From Roseomonas sp. KE0001 (lineage in GTDB: Bacteria > Pseudomonadota > Alphaproteobacteria > Acetobacterales > Acetobacteraceae), in contig NZ_RCVQ01000006.1 of the NCBI RefSeq assembly GCF_016107285.1, positions 248,001-312,000 on the forward strand: a stretch of 64,000 bases of DNA. Reading direction: 5' to 3'. A program made the translations under genes and the position numbers. The notes below the pieces were generated by a model. That model did not search any database. It was not told where the DNA came from and saw only the letters and a program-made list of their open reading frames with translations. Positions 8,039 to 16,341 of this stretch are shown in pieces (the stretch's first letter is position 1; every line of letters begins with the position of its first letter).

Positions 8039-9265
8039 CTATGCCTGCCGGCTGGCCTTCTGGATAGTGGCGCGAAACTGCTGCTGCAGACGGGTCGGGC
8101 TCCAGTTCTTACGCCACAGGAGGTAGACCGGCCGCCGGTCGTTGGGGATCGCCTTGCTCAGGACGTGCAGGTCGCTGACACCAAAGTCCGTGGCGGAGCC
8201 GCCTTCGACAATCAGCGCCAGGAACTCGCCGCCCAGAAGCAGGCTTCGTGTCAGATCGAAGGAGGCGGATGTGACATGCGCATTCGGTGGTGGGACCCCT
8301 TCGGCTTCGAAGATGGTTCTGAACCGTGCCGCGGCTCCCGTTCCGGCGGCCGGTACAACCCAGGGCCAACGCGCCAGTTCCCGCGCGGGTGGATCGACCG
8401 ACCCGGCTATGGGATGAGCCTTGTGACAGGCGATCCGGATGGCGCTGCTGAAGATGATCTCCGCCTCGACGCCATCGGGGATGTCTGCCCGCAAGGTCGT
8501 GCAGAGGTAGTCGATACGCCCGGTCCTGATGCCGTGCACCATGTCCTCGTAATCTCCGGTCACCACGGCAAAACGGGCGCCCGGCCATTGGCGGTACATC
8601 TCCTGAATGACCTGCGGGATGATGCCTGAAGCGGTGAGGCGCACCGCGCCCACGACGACACGGCCAGAGGTCTCTCCATCGAGTTCCCGCAATTCCGCCC
8701 GCGCCGCGCGCAATTCGCTCAGGGCCAGGCTGCAGCCGCGCGCCATGTCCAGCCCCGCAGCGTTGAGGCGGGCTCCACCCTGGCCGCGGAGCACCAGCTC
8801 CAGACCCAAAGCATCCTCCAGCTCGCCCATGGCCCGGTGAATGGAGGGTGGGCGCAGGCCAAGCCGTCTGGCGGCCGCGGTGAAGCCGCCCGCCTCCTCC
8901 ATCGCGACCAGGGCGAGAAGCTGCGGCATCCGGAGGAGGGAGAGCCGCTGCGCCGGCACGCCGACACCCTGGCTTCGTCCGCCCAGGCGCTGAAGCGCCG
9001 CGCCGAGATAGGCCAGGCAACGCTCCGTCCTGGCCGCCAGAGCCACTCCGTGCTTGGTCGGCACCAGGCCAGATGGGCGTCTTTCGAACAGCGTCACCCG
9101 GTAACGCGCCTCGAGGGCTGTCAGGCTAAGGGTCGCTGCGGATTGCGAGATGTGCAGCTCCGACGCGGCCCGGCGCAGGCTCATGCCCGCGGCCACAGCC
9201 GCCAGGAGGCGGAGGTGCCTGAGGTTCGGCACGTCGCGGTCATCGGCGTCGAGGAAGTAGGGCAT
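8039..9265 (-). CDS. LysR-type regulator with two tandem HTH domains
   Basis: This 408-aa protein is about 100 residues longer than usual LysR regulators. Residues ~14-75 form one winged HTH (SLRRAASELHISQSAATLSL, FERRPSGLVPTKHG). Residues ~108-170 form a second (FTAAARRLGLRPPSIHRAMG, LNAAG). A periplasmic-binding-like effector domain follows from ~195 (SGRVVVGAVRLTASGIIPQV). It is divergent from the aminotransferase/pxp operon and probably controls it. ATG 9265 is preferred over an upstream TTG at 9274; the ribosome-binding site is weak. A palindrome (ATTAG-N6-CTAAT) sits directly upstream of the start. Confidence 0.85.
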   Translation of the reverse strand: MPYFLDADDRDVPNLRHLRLLAAVAAGMSLRRAASELHISQSAATLSLTALEARYRVTLFERRPSGLVPTKHGVALAARTERCLAYLGAALQRLGGRSQGVGVPAQRLSLLRMPQLLALVAMEEAGGFTAAARRLGLRPPSIHRAMGELEDALGLELVLRGQGGARLNAAGLDMARGCSLALSELRAARAELRELDGETSGRVVVGAVRLTASGIIPQVIQEMYRQWPGARFAVVTGDYEDMVHGIRTGRIDYLCTTLRADIPDGVEAEIIFSSAIRIACHKAHPIAGSVDPPARELARWPWVVPAAGTGAAARFRTIFEAEGVPPPNAHVTSASFDLTRSLLLGGEFLALIVEGGSATDFGVSDLHVLSKAIPNDRRPVYLLWRKNWSPTRLQQQFRATIQKASRQA

Positions 9266-9281
9266 ATTAGCCAAATCTAAT
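9266..9281. promoter_or_regulatory. candidate LysR-type operator
   Basis: ATTAG-ccaaat-CTAAT is a perfect 5-bp-arm inverted repeat in the divergent gap between the LysR gene and the aminotransferase operon. It contains the T-N11-A spacing of LysR sites and abuts the regulator's start codon, which suits autorepression. The rest of 9282-9463 is comparatively AT-rich promoter DNA without clear hexamers. Confidence 0.4.
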
Positions 9282-9463
9282 CACATGATCGCCTTTTTCC
9301 ATCGCGCATGCGCATCGGCGGTGTGTAAAGTATCGAATACATCGAGTGGCACGAAGCAACCGGTGGTCCGGCAATGTCCGGTCAGGAATTCCAGAACTGA
9401 CGCGACCTCGCGTCCCACACGGCCAGCATTCCGAAGAGCTTTAGCGGAAGGTGTTGGCCCATC

Positions 9464-10666
9464 ATGCAGCTCACGGCCGAGCGTCTGGCCTTTGTGAAGC
9501 CATCGGCATCCGAGCGCGCCTCCAGCCGCGCGCGCGAACTCGCCGAGCAGGGGATCGATGTCATCAGCCTGGCCACGGGCGAGCCGGATTTCGAGACCCC
9601 GCCGCACGTCATCGAGGCCGCCATTGCCGCCATGCGGGCCGGCCAGACGCGCTATACCCCGGTCGGCGGCACGCCCGCGCTGCGCCGCGCCATTGTCGAG
9701 AAGTTCCGCCGCGACAATGGGATCGAGTATGACCTGGCCGAGGTTCTGGCCAGCGCGGGCGCCAAGAACGTCATCTTCCTGGCGCTGACCGCCAGCCTGA
9801 ATCCAGGCGACGAGGTTATCGTCCCGGCGCCGCACTGGGTCTCCTACACCGACATGACACGGCTGGCGGGCGGCACCCCGGTCGTCGTCTCCTGCGGCGG
9901 CAACAGCGGCTACAGGCTCGATGCCGCCACCCTGGAGGCGGCGATCACGCCACGCACCCGCTGGGTAATGCTGAACACCCCGAACAATCCCACCGGCGCC
10001 GTCTATACCCGCGCCGAGCTGGAGGCGCTTGCCGCGGTGTTCCGCCGCCATCCGCATATCATGATGATGTCGGACGAGATCTACGAGCATCTGCTGTTCG
10101 ACGGGACCCGCTTCCACAGCTTCGCCGCCGTGGCGCCCGATCTCAAGGACCGCACGCTGACCGTCAACGGCGTCTCCAAGGCCTATGCCATGACCGGATG
10201 GCGCATCGGTTTCGCCGGCGGTCCGGCCGAATTGATCGCCTCGATGCGCAAGGTGCAGTCGCAGTCGCTCGGCGGCATCTCCTCGATCAGCCAGGCCGCG
10301 GCGGTGGCCGCGCTGACCGGGCCGCAGGACTTCCTGGCAACTCGCGCCGCCGACTTCCAGGCCCGGCGCGACCGGGTGATGCCGCTGCTCGATGGCATCC
10401 CAGGGCTGCGCTGCCACCGGCCGGAGGGCGCCTTCTATCTCTTTGTCGATTGCGGAGGGCTGTTCGGCAGGCGGACGCCGGAAGGCGTTGTGCTGGCGAG
10501 CGATGCCGACGTGGCGACCTATCTCGTCGATGCGGCGCGGGTGGTGACGGTGGCTGGCGCCGCCTATGGCCTCTCGCCCTGCATCCGGCTGTCCATCGCC
10601 ACGGCGATCGGCCGGCTGGAGGAGGCCTGCGCCCGGATCGCCGATGCCGTCGCCCGGCTGCGATAG
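9464..10666 (+). CDS. class I/II PLP-dependent aminotransferase (aspartate type)
   Basis: A 400-aa fold-type I aminotransferase. It shows ATGEPDFETP near residue 38, the NNPTGAVY loop around 174, SDEIYEHL (Asp and Tyr contacting PLP) near 203, the Schiff-base Lys239 in NGVSKAYAMTGWRIGFAGG, and the C-terminal Arg in CIRLSIA. It moves an amino group between an amino acid and a 2-oxoacid. It heads the pxp/biotin operon, so its substrate may be a product of that pathway, for example glutamate or a related amino acid; this is inference. GGAAGG lies about 13 nt before the ATG, a loose spacing. Confidence 0.85.
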   Translation: MQLTAERLAFVKPSASERASSRARELAEQGIDVISLATGEPDFETPPHVIEAAIAAMRAGQTRYTPVGGTPALRRAIVEKFRRDNGIEYDLAEVLASAGAKNVIFLALTASLNPGDEVIVPAPHWVSYTDMTRLAGGTPVVVSCGGNSGYRLDAATLEAAITPRTRWVMLNTPNNPTGAVYTRAELEALAAVFRRHPHIMMMSDEIYEHLLFDGTRFHSFAAVAPDLKDRTLTVNGVSKAYAMTGWRIGFAGGPAELIASMRKVQSQSLGGISSISQAAAVAALTGPQDFLATRAADFQARRDRVMPLLDGIPGLRCHRPEGAFYLFVDCGGLFGRRTPEGVVLASDADVATYLVDAARVVTVAGAAYGLSPCIRLSIATAIGRLEEACARIADAVARLR

Positions 10667-10676
10667 CCGCATTCCC

Positions 10677-11135
10677 GTGAACCAGTCTCATTTCGACACG
10701 ATCCGCGCCTTGATGCAGCTTGTCGCCGAGGCAGGCGGCGGCGAGGTGGAGGTCACCGACGGCCCGCTGCGCATCCGCGTGGCGATGCCGCGCGGCGAGG
10801 CGTCCCGGCCGGCGCTGGAACCATCGCCATCGGCGCCCCGGCGCCACCCCGCGCCGCCTCCGGCGGAGGCACCGGCCACCCCCGCCCGGGAAATCCTGGC
10901 GACGATGCACGGCGTCTTCCACCGGGCGCCGGCCCCGGGCGCGGCCCCCTTCGTCACGCCGGGCGCGAAGGTTCAGGCCGGGCAGCAGATCTGCATCCTG
11001 GAGGCGATGAAGGTCTTCACCGCGCTGCGCGCGGATGCGGATGGCATCATCGGCGAGATTCATGCCGAGGACGGACAGGACGTGGCGGCCGGCCAGCGTC
11101 TGTTCACCCTGCTTCCGGAGGGGCTGGAGGCATGA
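10677..11135 (+). CDS. accB: biotin carboxyl carrier protein (AccB type)
   Basis: This 152-aa protein has an AccB N-terminal helix (FDTIRALMQLVAEAGGGEVEV), a Pro/Ala-rich hinge (~50-70) and a biotinyl domain (~75-150). The acceptor is Lys112 in CILEAMKVF. It would carry CO2 between the biotin carboxylase encoded at 14042 and a carboxyltransferase. No AccA/AccD lies in this operon; the only carboxyltransferase-like proteins are PxpB/PxpC, encoded directly downstream with a 4-base overlap. GTG 10677 is chosen because it gives the normal AccB N-terminus; no clear ribosome-binding site precedes it. Confidence 0.85.
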   Translation: MNQSHFDTIRALMQLVAEAGGGEVEVTDGPLRIRVAMPRGEASRPALEPSPSAPRRHPAPPPAEAPATPAREILATMHGVFHRAPAPGAAPFVTPGAKVQAGQQICILEAMKVFTALRADADGIIGEIHAEDGQDVAAGQRLFTLLPEGLEA

Positions 11136-11833
11136 ATTCCGGCGTCATGGAACTGGCGGCGCCACGGGTCACGCCTTGCGGCAGCGCCGCCCTGCTGCTG
11201 GATGCCGAGGGGCCACTGGCGCTGGCGACGCAGCAGCGCATCTGGAGCCTCAGCGATGCGGTGCGCGGTTGGGATGGCGTGGTCGACCTGCAGCCAGGCA
11301 TGAACAGCCTGCTGGTGGTGATCAATCCCCTGACCGCCGATGCCGAGGCGATGGCGGCGCGTCTGCTCGCCGCCTGGTCGCGCGCCGAGCCGCGCCACGG
11401 CACCGGGCGGCTGCTCGAGGTCGGCGTCGTCTATGGTGGCGAGGGGGGCGGCGATCTGCCTGCCGTCGCGGCGCATCACGGGGTGGAGATCGACACCATC
11501 GTCGCCATGCACGCGGCCGGCGAGTACGTCGTCTTCGCGCCGAGCGTCATGCCGGGCTTCGGCTATCTCTTCGGGCTGGACCCCCGCCTGTTCACCCCAC
11601 GACGCCCGGTGCCGGTGATGCGCGAGGCCGGCGGCATCGTCTCGATCGGCGGCGCGCAGGCCAATCTCGGCGGCCCGCGCCGCAGCGACCGCCCGACCGC
11701 CTCGCCGACCGGCTGGCATGTGATCGGCCGGGCGCCGGAGGTGCCGGAGCCCTTCGACCTCGGGCGCGACCCGCCCAATCTGCTGGAACTCGGCGACCGG
11801 ATCCGCTTCCGGGTGGAGCGCGTCATCCGATGA
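11132..11833 (+). CDS. pxpB: 5-oxoprolinase subunit B (PxpB/KipI; allophanate hydrolase subunit 1 family)
   Basis: A 233-aa protein of the KipI/PxpB family. It has the family blocks LSDAVRGWDGVVDLQPGMNSLLV, VYGGEGGGDLPAVAAHHG (~100-118), VVFAPSVMPGFGYLFGLDP (~132-150) and the end motif ASPTGWHVIGR. With PxpC and PxpA it forms the ATP-dependent 5-oxoprolinase that opens pyroglutamate to glutamate. Together PxpB and PxpC are also homologous to the carboxyltransferase domain of urea carboxylase, which matters here because carrier and biotin carboxylase genes surround them. ATGA overlaps join it to both neighbours. Confidence 0.9.
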   Translation: MNSGVMELAAPRVTPCGSAALLLDAEGPLALATQQRIWSLSDAVRGWDGVVDLQPGMNSLLVVINPLTADAEAMAARLLAAWSRAEPRHGTGRLLEVGVVYGGEGGGDLPAVAAHHGVEIDTIVAMHAAGEYVVFAPSVMPGFGYLFGLDPRLFTPRRPVPVMREAGGIVSIGGAQANLGGPRRSDRPTASPTGWHVIGRAPEVPEPFDLGRDPPNLLELGDRIRFRVERVIR

Positions 11834-12834
11834 TCGAGGTCCTGCTCACCCCGCCGCTGAACATGGTTCAGGACCTGGGCCGCACCGGCTTCCGGTGCCA
11901 CGGCATCGCCCGCACCGGCGCGATGGATCGCCTGGCGCTGGCCGCCGGCAATGCCCTGCTCGGTAACCCGCCGGACGCGGCCGGTATCGAGTTCCAGCTC
12001 TTCCCCGTGAGGCTGCGCTTCACGCGGGACACGGCCATCGCGCTCACCGGCGCCGATACCATGCCGCGGCTGGACGGGCGCCTGATGCCGCCGTGGTGGG
12101 CGGTCTCTGTCCGCGCCGGTCAGGAACTGGTGCTGAGCGCGCCACGGCGCGGAATGCGCGGCTACCTCACCGTCGCCAGCGGCATCGACGTGCCCCTCGT
12201 CTTCGGCTCGCGGACGACGCATCTGCGCGCCGGATTCGGCGGGTTGGACGGGCGTGCCCTGGCAGAAGGCGACAGGCTGCCGCTCGGCGACGCCCCGGCC
12301 TTCACGCCACGCGACCCGGCCGGCCTCGGCGCGCGGCCGCCGGGTGACGTGCTGCCTGGCGGCGAGGCGCCGGACGCCGGGCCGGGCGATGTCGTGCTGC
12401 GGGTCATCCCCGCGGCCGAATACGACCAGTTCGACGCGGCCTCGCAGGCGCTGCTCTGGTCGCAGGGCTGGGCGGTCACCAGCCAGAGCAACCGGATGGG
12501 CTACCGGCTGCAAGGCGCGGTGCCGCTACGGCGCACCGAATTGGTGGAGATGCGCTCGCACGGCATCGTCCCCGGCGTGATCCAGGTGCCGCCCTCGGGC
12601 CAGTCGATCATCCAGCTCGAGGACGGCAACTCGGCCGGCGGCTATCCCAAGATCGGCGCCGTGATCGAGGCGGATCTCTGGCGCATCGCTCAGGCCGCGC
12701 CGGGCGCCACGCTGCGCTTCGCGCCCTGCGATGCCGCCGCGGCGCGGGCGGCGGAGCGCGCTGCGGCGGCCTATCTGGGCGAACTCCGGCACCTGGCCGG
12801 GCTTGGTAGGCGCGAGCTGGGGAGCGCGGCGTGA
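11830..12834 (+). CDS. pxpC: 5-oxoprolinase subunit C (PxpC/KipA; biotin-dependent carboxyltransferase family)
   Basis: A 334-aa KipA/PxpC family protein. It starts IEVLLTPPLNMVQDLGR, followed by GAMDRLALAAGNALLGNP (~36-53), AIALTGAD, GYLTVASGIDVPLVFGSR (~114-131), SNRMGYRL and SHGIVPGVIQVPPSGQ (~241-256), and ends with an AGGYPKIGAVIEAD block. It is the larger half of the cyclophilin-like PxpBC complex. The family is equally the C-terminal carboxyltransferase part of urea carboxylase. The ATG overlaps the pxpB stop, and the stop overlaps the next gene. Confidence 0.9.
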   Translation: MIEVLLTPPLNMVQDLGRTGFRCHGIARTGAMDRLALAAGNALLGNPPDAAGIEFQLFPVRLRFTRDTAIALTGADTMPRLDGRLMPPWWAVSVRAGQELVLSAPRRGMRGYLTVASGIDVPLVFGSRTTHLRAGFGGLDGRALAEGDRLPLGDAPAFTPRDPAGLGARPPGDVLPGGEAPDAGPGDVVLRVIPAAEYDQFDAASQALLWSQGWAVTSQSNRMGYRLQGAVPLRRTELVEMRSHGIVPGVIQVPPSGQSIIQLEDGNSAGGYPKIGAVIEADLWRIAQAAPGATLRFAPCDAAAARAAERAAAAYLGELRHLAGLGRRELGSAA

Positions 12835-13256
12835 TGCGCGACCTGACCGGCAGCCTCGCCGGGCTCCTGGCCCTGATGCGCGCCACAGGCGTGACCGAGC
12901 TGGAACTGGCCGAGGGCGACACGGCGCTCCGGCTTTCGCTGCCGTCGCGCCCCCTGGCTGGCGCGGTTCCGGAGGCGACGCCGCGCGCGGCCCCTGCCGT
13001 GGAGACCGTCCATGCGGTGGCCTTCGGCATCCTGCTGCTGCGGCATCCGGCGGAGACGCGCGATCCGCCGGCGGCGGGCGACACCGTCGCCCGCGGCGAC
13101 ATTCTCGCCTACCTGGCCGTGGGTCCGCTGCTGCAACCGGTCGTCGCGCCCTGCAACGGTGCCATCGAGGCCGTGCGCGGCCGGGATGGCGAAATCGCGG
13201 GCTTCGGCGCGCCGCTTTTCGACATCCTCCCGCTGGCCGCGGACACAAAGGAATGA
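12834..13256 (+). CDS. biotin-carrier-like protein lacking the biotinyl lysine
   Basis: This 140-aa protein aligns end to end with the AccB product at 10677. It shares the N-terminal helix (LAGLLALMRATGVTELELAEGD), a hinge, and a C-terminal lipoyl/biotinyl-type beta domain (GDTVARGDILAYL, PVVAPCNGAIEAV). An ungapped alignment places Pro98 where AccB has biotinyl Lys112, and Gly97 where it has Met111, so the EAMK hairpin is lost. It cannot be biotinylated in the normal way and may be a structural or regulatory paralogue. An alternative GTG start at 12831 adds one residue. Coupled to pxpC by a TGATG overlap. Confidence 0.75.
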   Translation: MRDLTGSLAGLLALMRATGVTELELAEGDTALRLSLPSRPLAGAVPEATPRAAPAVETVHAVAFGILLLRHPAETRDPPAAGDTVARGDILAYLAVGPLLQPVVAPCNGAIEAVRGRDGEIAGFGAPLFDILPLAADTKE

Positions 13257-13258
13257 GC

Positions 13259-14026
13259 ATGAAGATCGACCTGAACTCGGATCTCGGCGAGGGCTTCGGC
13301 CGCTGGAGGATGGGCGATGACGAGGCCCTGATGAAGATCATTTCCTCGGCCAATATCGCCTGCGGCTACCATGCCGGCGACGCGGTGATCATGACCCGCA
13401 TGGTCGAGGCGGCGAAGGAGAACGGCGTCGCGGTGGGCGCGCATATCGGCCTGCCGGACCTGCTGGGCTTCGGCCGCGTGCCGATGAACATCGATCCGCG
13501 CGACATGCAGAAGCACGCGCTCTACCAGCTTGGCGCGCTGGCGGCGATCGCGCAGGTCGGCGGCTGGAAAGTGACGCATGCCGGCTCGCATGGCGCCTTC
13601 GGTGAGATGTCGCGCGCCAACCCAGTCTATACCGAGCTGATGATGGACATCTACAAGGCCTTCGACAGAGACATGATTGTCGCTGTCTCGGTCAAGACGC
13701 ATGGCGAGAAGTACGCCAAGTCCATCGGGCTGCGCACCGTCGGCAAGATCTTCGCGGACCGGGCCTATGACGACGAGGCACAGCTGGTGAGCCGCAAGCT
13801 GCCGAACTCGGTGATCACCGACCTCGAGGTGGTGCGCGCCCGCATCCTGCAGTTCATGGACGATGGCACCGTCACGGCGCAGTCCGGCAAGCGCATCAAG
13901 GTCGATGCCCAGTGCGTGCTGGTGCACAGCGACACGGCCGGCTCGGTGGAGATCGCCCGCACGGTGCGCGAGACGGTCGAGAAGGGCGGGGGGCAGATCG
14001 TCCCGCTGACCGAACTGGCCTCCTGA
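13259..14026 (+). CDS. pxpA: 5-oxoprolinase subunit A (PxpA, LamB/YcsF family)
   Basis: A 255-aa LamB/YcsF protein with the family start MKIDLNSDLGEGFGRW. It also has the metal-type motifs SSANIACGYHAGD (~31-43) and GAHIGLPDLLGFGR, then THAGSHGAFGEM, and the C-terminal VLVHSDTAGSVEIAR. It is the hydrolase component that works with PxpB/PxpC in 5-oxoproline cleavage. ATG 13259 is preferred to 13253 because AAAGGA stands 7 nt upstream and the family begins there. Its position between the carrier-like gene and the biotin carboxylase suggests one multi-subunit complex. Confidence 0.9.
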   Translation: MKIDLNSDLGEGFGRWRMGDDEALMKIISSANIACGYHAGDAVIMTRMVEAAKENGVAVGAHIGLPDLLGFGRVPMNIDPRDMQKHALYQLGALAAIAQVGGWKVTHAGSHGAFGEMSRANPVYTELMMDIYKAFDRDMIVAVSVKTHGEKYAKSIGLRTVGKIFADRAYDDEAQLVSRKLPNSVITDLEVVRARILQFMDDGTVTAQSGKRIKVDAQCVLVHSDTAGSVEIARTVRETVEKGGGQIVPLTELAS

Positions 14027-14041
14027 CGGGCGCGCCGGCAC

Positions 14042-15409
14042 ATGACGTTTCGCACCGTCCTGGTGGCCAATCGCGGGGAAATCGCCCTGCGCGTGATCCG
14101 TGCCTGCCGCAGCCTGGGACTGCGAAGCATCGTCGTGCACTCGGCCGCCGATGCGGGCGCCGCCTATCTGGCGCTGGCCGACGAGGCGCTGTGCATCGGA
14201 CCCGGCCCGGCGGCCGCCAGCTATCTCGATCCCGGGCTGATCCTGCTTGCCGCCAATGCCACCGGCGCCGAGGCCATCCATCCCGGCTACGGCTTCCTGT
14301 CGGAGAATGCCGGCTTCGCCGAGGCGGTGGAGCGGGCGGGGCTGGTCTTCATCGGCCCCACCGCGCCGGTGATCCGCATGATGGGCGACAAGATCGAGGC
14401 CAAGGCGGCCATGCGCCGGTCCGGCGTCCCCTGCGTGCCCGGCAGCGAGGGCGCCCTGCCGGAAGACCACGCCGCCTGCGCCGCCATCGCTGAGGCGACG
14501 GGCTATCCGCTCATCGTCAAGGCGGCGGGAGGTGGCGGCGGGCGCGGCATGCGGGTGGTGCGCGAGCCCGCGGCGCTCCGCGAGGCCATCAAGATGACGC
14601 GGGAGGAGGCCCGACGCGCCTTCGGCAATCCCGAGCTCTACCTCGAGAAATTTCTGGAGCATCCCCGCCATATCGAGATCCAGGTGCTCTGTGACCAGCA
14701 CGGGGCCGCCCTGTGGCTCGGCGAGCGGGACTGCTCGCTGCAGCGGCGCCATCAGAAGGTGGTCGAGGAGGCGCCGGCGCCAGGCCTGCCGCGCGCTGAG
14801 ATCGCAGCACTCGGGGAGCGCTGCGCCGCGGCCTGCCGCGCCATTGGCTATCGCGGCGCCGGTACCTTCGAGTTCCTCTATGAGGACGGCCTCTTCGCCT
14901 TTATCGAGATGAACACCCGCATCCAGGTGGAGCATCCGGTCACCGAGGCGATCACCGGGATCGACATCCTGCGCGAGCAGATCCGCGTCGCCATGGGCGA
15001 GCGCCTTGCCTTTGATCAGGACGACATCGCCATCCAGGGCCACGCGCTGGAATGCCGCATCAATGCGGAGGATGCGTTCAGCGGGTTGCCCTCGCCGGGA
15101 CGCGTGACGGAATGGCACGCGCCCGGCGGGCCGGGCATTCGCGTCGACAGCCACATGGCGCCGGGCAGCGAGGTGCCGCCGCACTACGACTCCCTGATCG
15201 CCAAGGTCATTGCCCATGGCAAGGATCGCGAGGAGAGTCTGCGCCGCATGTCCACCGCGCTGAATGAGATCCGCATCGAGGGCGTCGCGACCAATATCGG
15301 CCTGCATCGCCTCATCCTGGACGATCCCGACTTCCGGCGCGGCAAGACGACGATCCACCACCTGGAAAGGCGCCTCGCCCACCGCCTCACGACGGAGGAG
15401 GGCGCATGA
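14042..15409 (+). CDS. accC: biotin carboxylase (AccC type)
   Basis: A 455-aa ATP-grasp biotin carboxylase. It has the N-terminal VLVANRGEIALRVIRAC, then HPGYGFLSENAGFAEA (~80-95), glycine-rich ATP loop KAAGGGGGRGMRVV (~160-173), catalytic region EMNTRIQVEHPVTE (~290-303) and C-terminal DSLIAKVIAHG. It carboxylates biotin on a carrier using bicarbonate and ATP; the natural partner is the AccB encoded at 10677. It overlaps the first permease gene (ATGA), tying the enzyme genes and importer into one transcript. Confidence 0.93.
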   Translation: MTFRTVLVANRGEIALRVIRACRSLGLRSIVVHSAADAGAAYLALADEALCIGPGPAAASYLDPGLILLAANATGAEAIHPGYGFLSENAGFAEAVERAGLVFIGPTAPVIRMMGDKIEAKAAMRRSGVPCVPGSEGALPEDHAACAAIAEATGYPLIVKAAGGGGGRGMRVVREPAALREAIKMTREEARRAFGNPELYLEKFLEHPRHIEIQVLCDQHGAALWLGERDCSLQRRHQKVVEEAPAPGLPRAEIAALGERCAAACRAIGYRGAGTFEFLYEDGLFAFIEMNTRIQVEHPVTEAITGIDILREQIRVAMGERLAFDQDDIAIQGHALECRINAEDAFSGLPSPGRVTEWHAPGGPGIRVDSHMAPGSEVPPHYDSLIAKVIAHGKDREESLRRMSTALNEIRIEGVATNIGLHRLILDDPDFRRGKTTIHHLERRLAHRLTTEEGA

Positions 15410-16341
15410 TGGCCTCCGGCTCCTCCGCGACGCTGGACGCCCCTGTGGCGGCGCGACCGATCCGGCTGCCACGCTGGAGCGTGGGGCTGTTCCTCCTGCT
15501 GCCGGCGGTGGCCTTCCTGGTGGTCTTCCTGGTCATCCCCTCGCTGACGTTGCTCAGCTACTCGGTGCTGACGCAGTCGGCCGCCGGCGATGTTGGCCTG
15601 CCCTTCAGCGTCTCGGGCTATGGCCGCCTGCTGCTGACACCCGCCTATCAGCGGGTGACGGTGCTCACCCTGAAGATCGCGCTGCTGACATCGCTGTTCA
15701 CGGCGCTGCTGGCCTATCCGCTGGCCATGGTGATCGCCTATGGGCATTCGGCGCTCAGCCGGTTGACCATGATGCTGGTGGTGGCACCGCTGGTGGTCAG
15801 CGTGGTGGTGCGGACCTATGGCTGGCAGTTGCTGCTCGGCAGCGGGCCGAACGGCGTGGTGAACTGGGCGCTCGGCCTGTTCGGCCTGGGCCAGGTCTCG
15901 TTGCAGATCCTCTACACCGAATGGGCGGTGGTCGTTGCTTCGGTGCATGTCTTCCTGCCGCTGATGGTGCTGCCCATCGCCACCTCGCTGTCGCGCATCA
16001 GCCCGTCGCTGAACGAGGCGGCGCGGATGCTCGGCGCCTCGGCCTTCCGCGCCTTCCTGCGCGTCACGCTGCCACTCAGCGTGCCGGGCCTGGCGGTCGG
16101 TCTGACCATCGTCTTCTCGCTGACCGCCGCCTCCTATGTCACGCCGCAGATGCTGGGCGGGCCGCGCGGGCTGATGCTGGGCATCCTGCTGGAGCAGCAG
16201 GTGACCACGGTCTTCGACTGGCCCATGGGCTCGGCCATCGCCACGCTCATGGTGGTGATCGCCCTCGGAGCGCATATCGGCGTGACCTGGATGTTAAACC
16301 GGCGCCGGGCTGCGGTCCCGGCCGCGCAGGGAGAGGCATGA
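15406..16341 (+). CDS. ABC transporter permease, spermidine/putrescine type (PotB-like)
   Basis: A 311-aa permease with about six membrane helices, beginning with LFLLLPAVAFLVVFLVIPSL. The EAA loop (LNEAARMLGASAFRAFLRVTLPLS, ~200-223) contacts the ATPase. Layout and order match polyamine/iron/opine-type importers. Two adjacent ATG codons open it; the first overlaps the accC stop. Substrate is likely a nitrogen-containing small molecule, judged only from the family and the oxoprolinase context. Confidence 0.88.
   Translation: MMASGSSATLDAPVAARPIRLPRWSVGLFLLLPAVAFLVVFLVIPSLTLLSYSVLTQSAAGDVGLPFSVSGYGRLLLTPAYQRVTVLTLKIALLTSLFTALLAYPLAMVIAYGHSALSRLTMMLVVAPLVVSVVVRTYGWQLLLGSGPNGVVNWALGLFGLGQVSLQILYTEWAVVVASVHVFLPLMVLPIATSLSRISPSLNEAARMLGASAFRAFLRVTLPLSVPGLAVGLTIVFSLTAASYVTPQMLGGPRGLMLGILLEQQVTTVFDWPMGSAIATLMVVIALGAHIGVTWMLNRRRAAVPAAQGEA

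Noticed and set aside
10677-15409. Reading the carrier and biotin carboxylase as ordinary acetyl-CoA carboxylase genes
   Set aside because: No accA/accD nearby, and they are interleaved by overlapping ends with pxp genes whose products resemble the urea-carboxylase carboxyltransferase.
13109-15472. 787-codon leftward open frame over pxpA and accC
   Set aside because: Composition typical of GC shadows; the + strand carries intact pxpA and biotin carboxylase.
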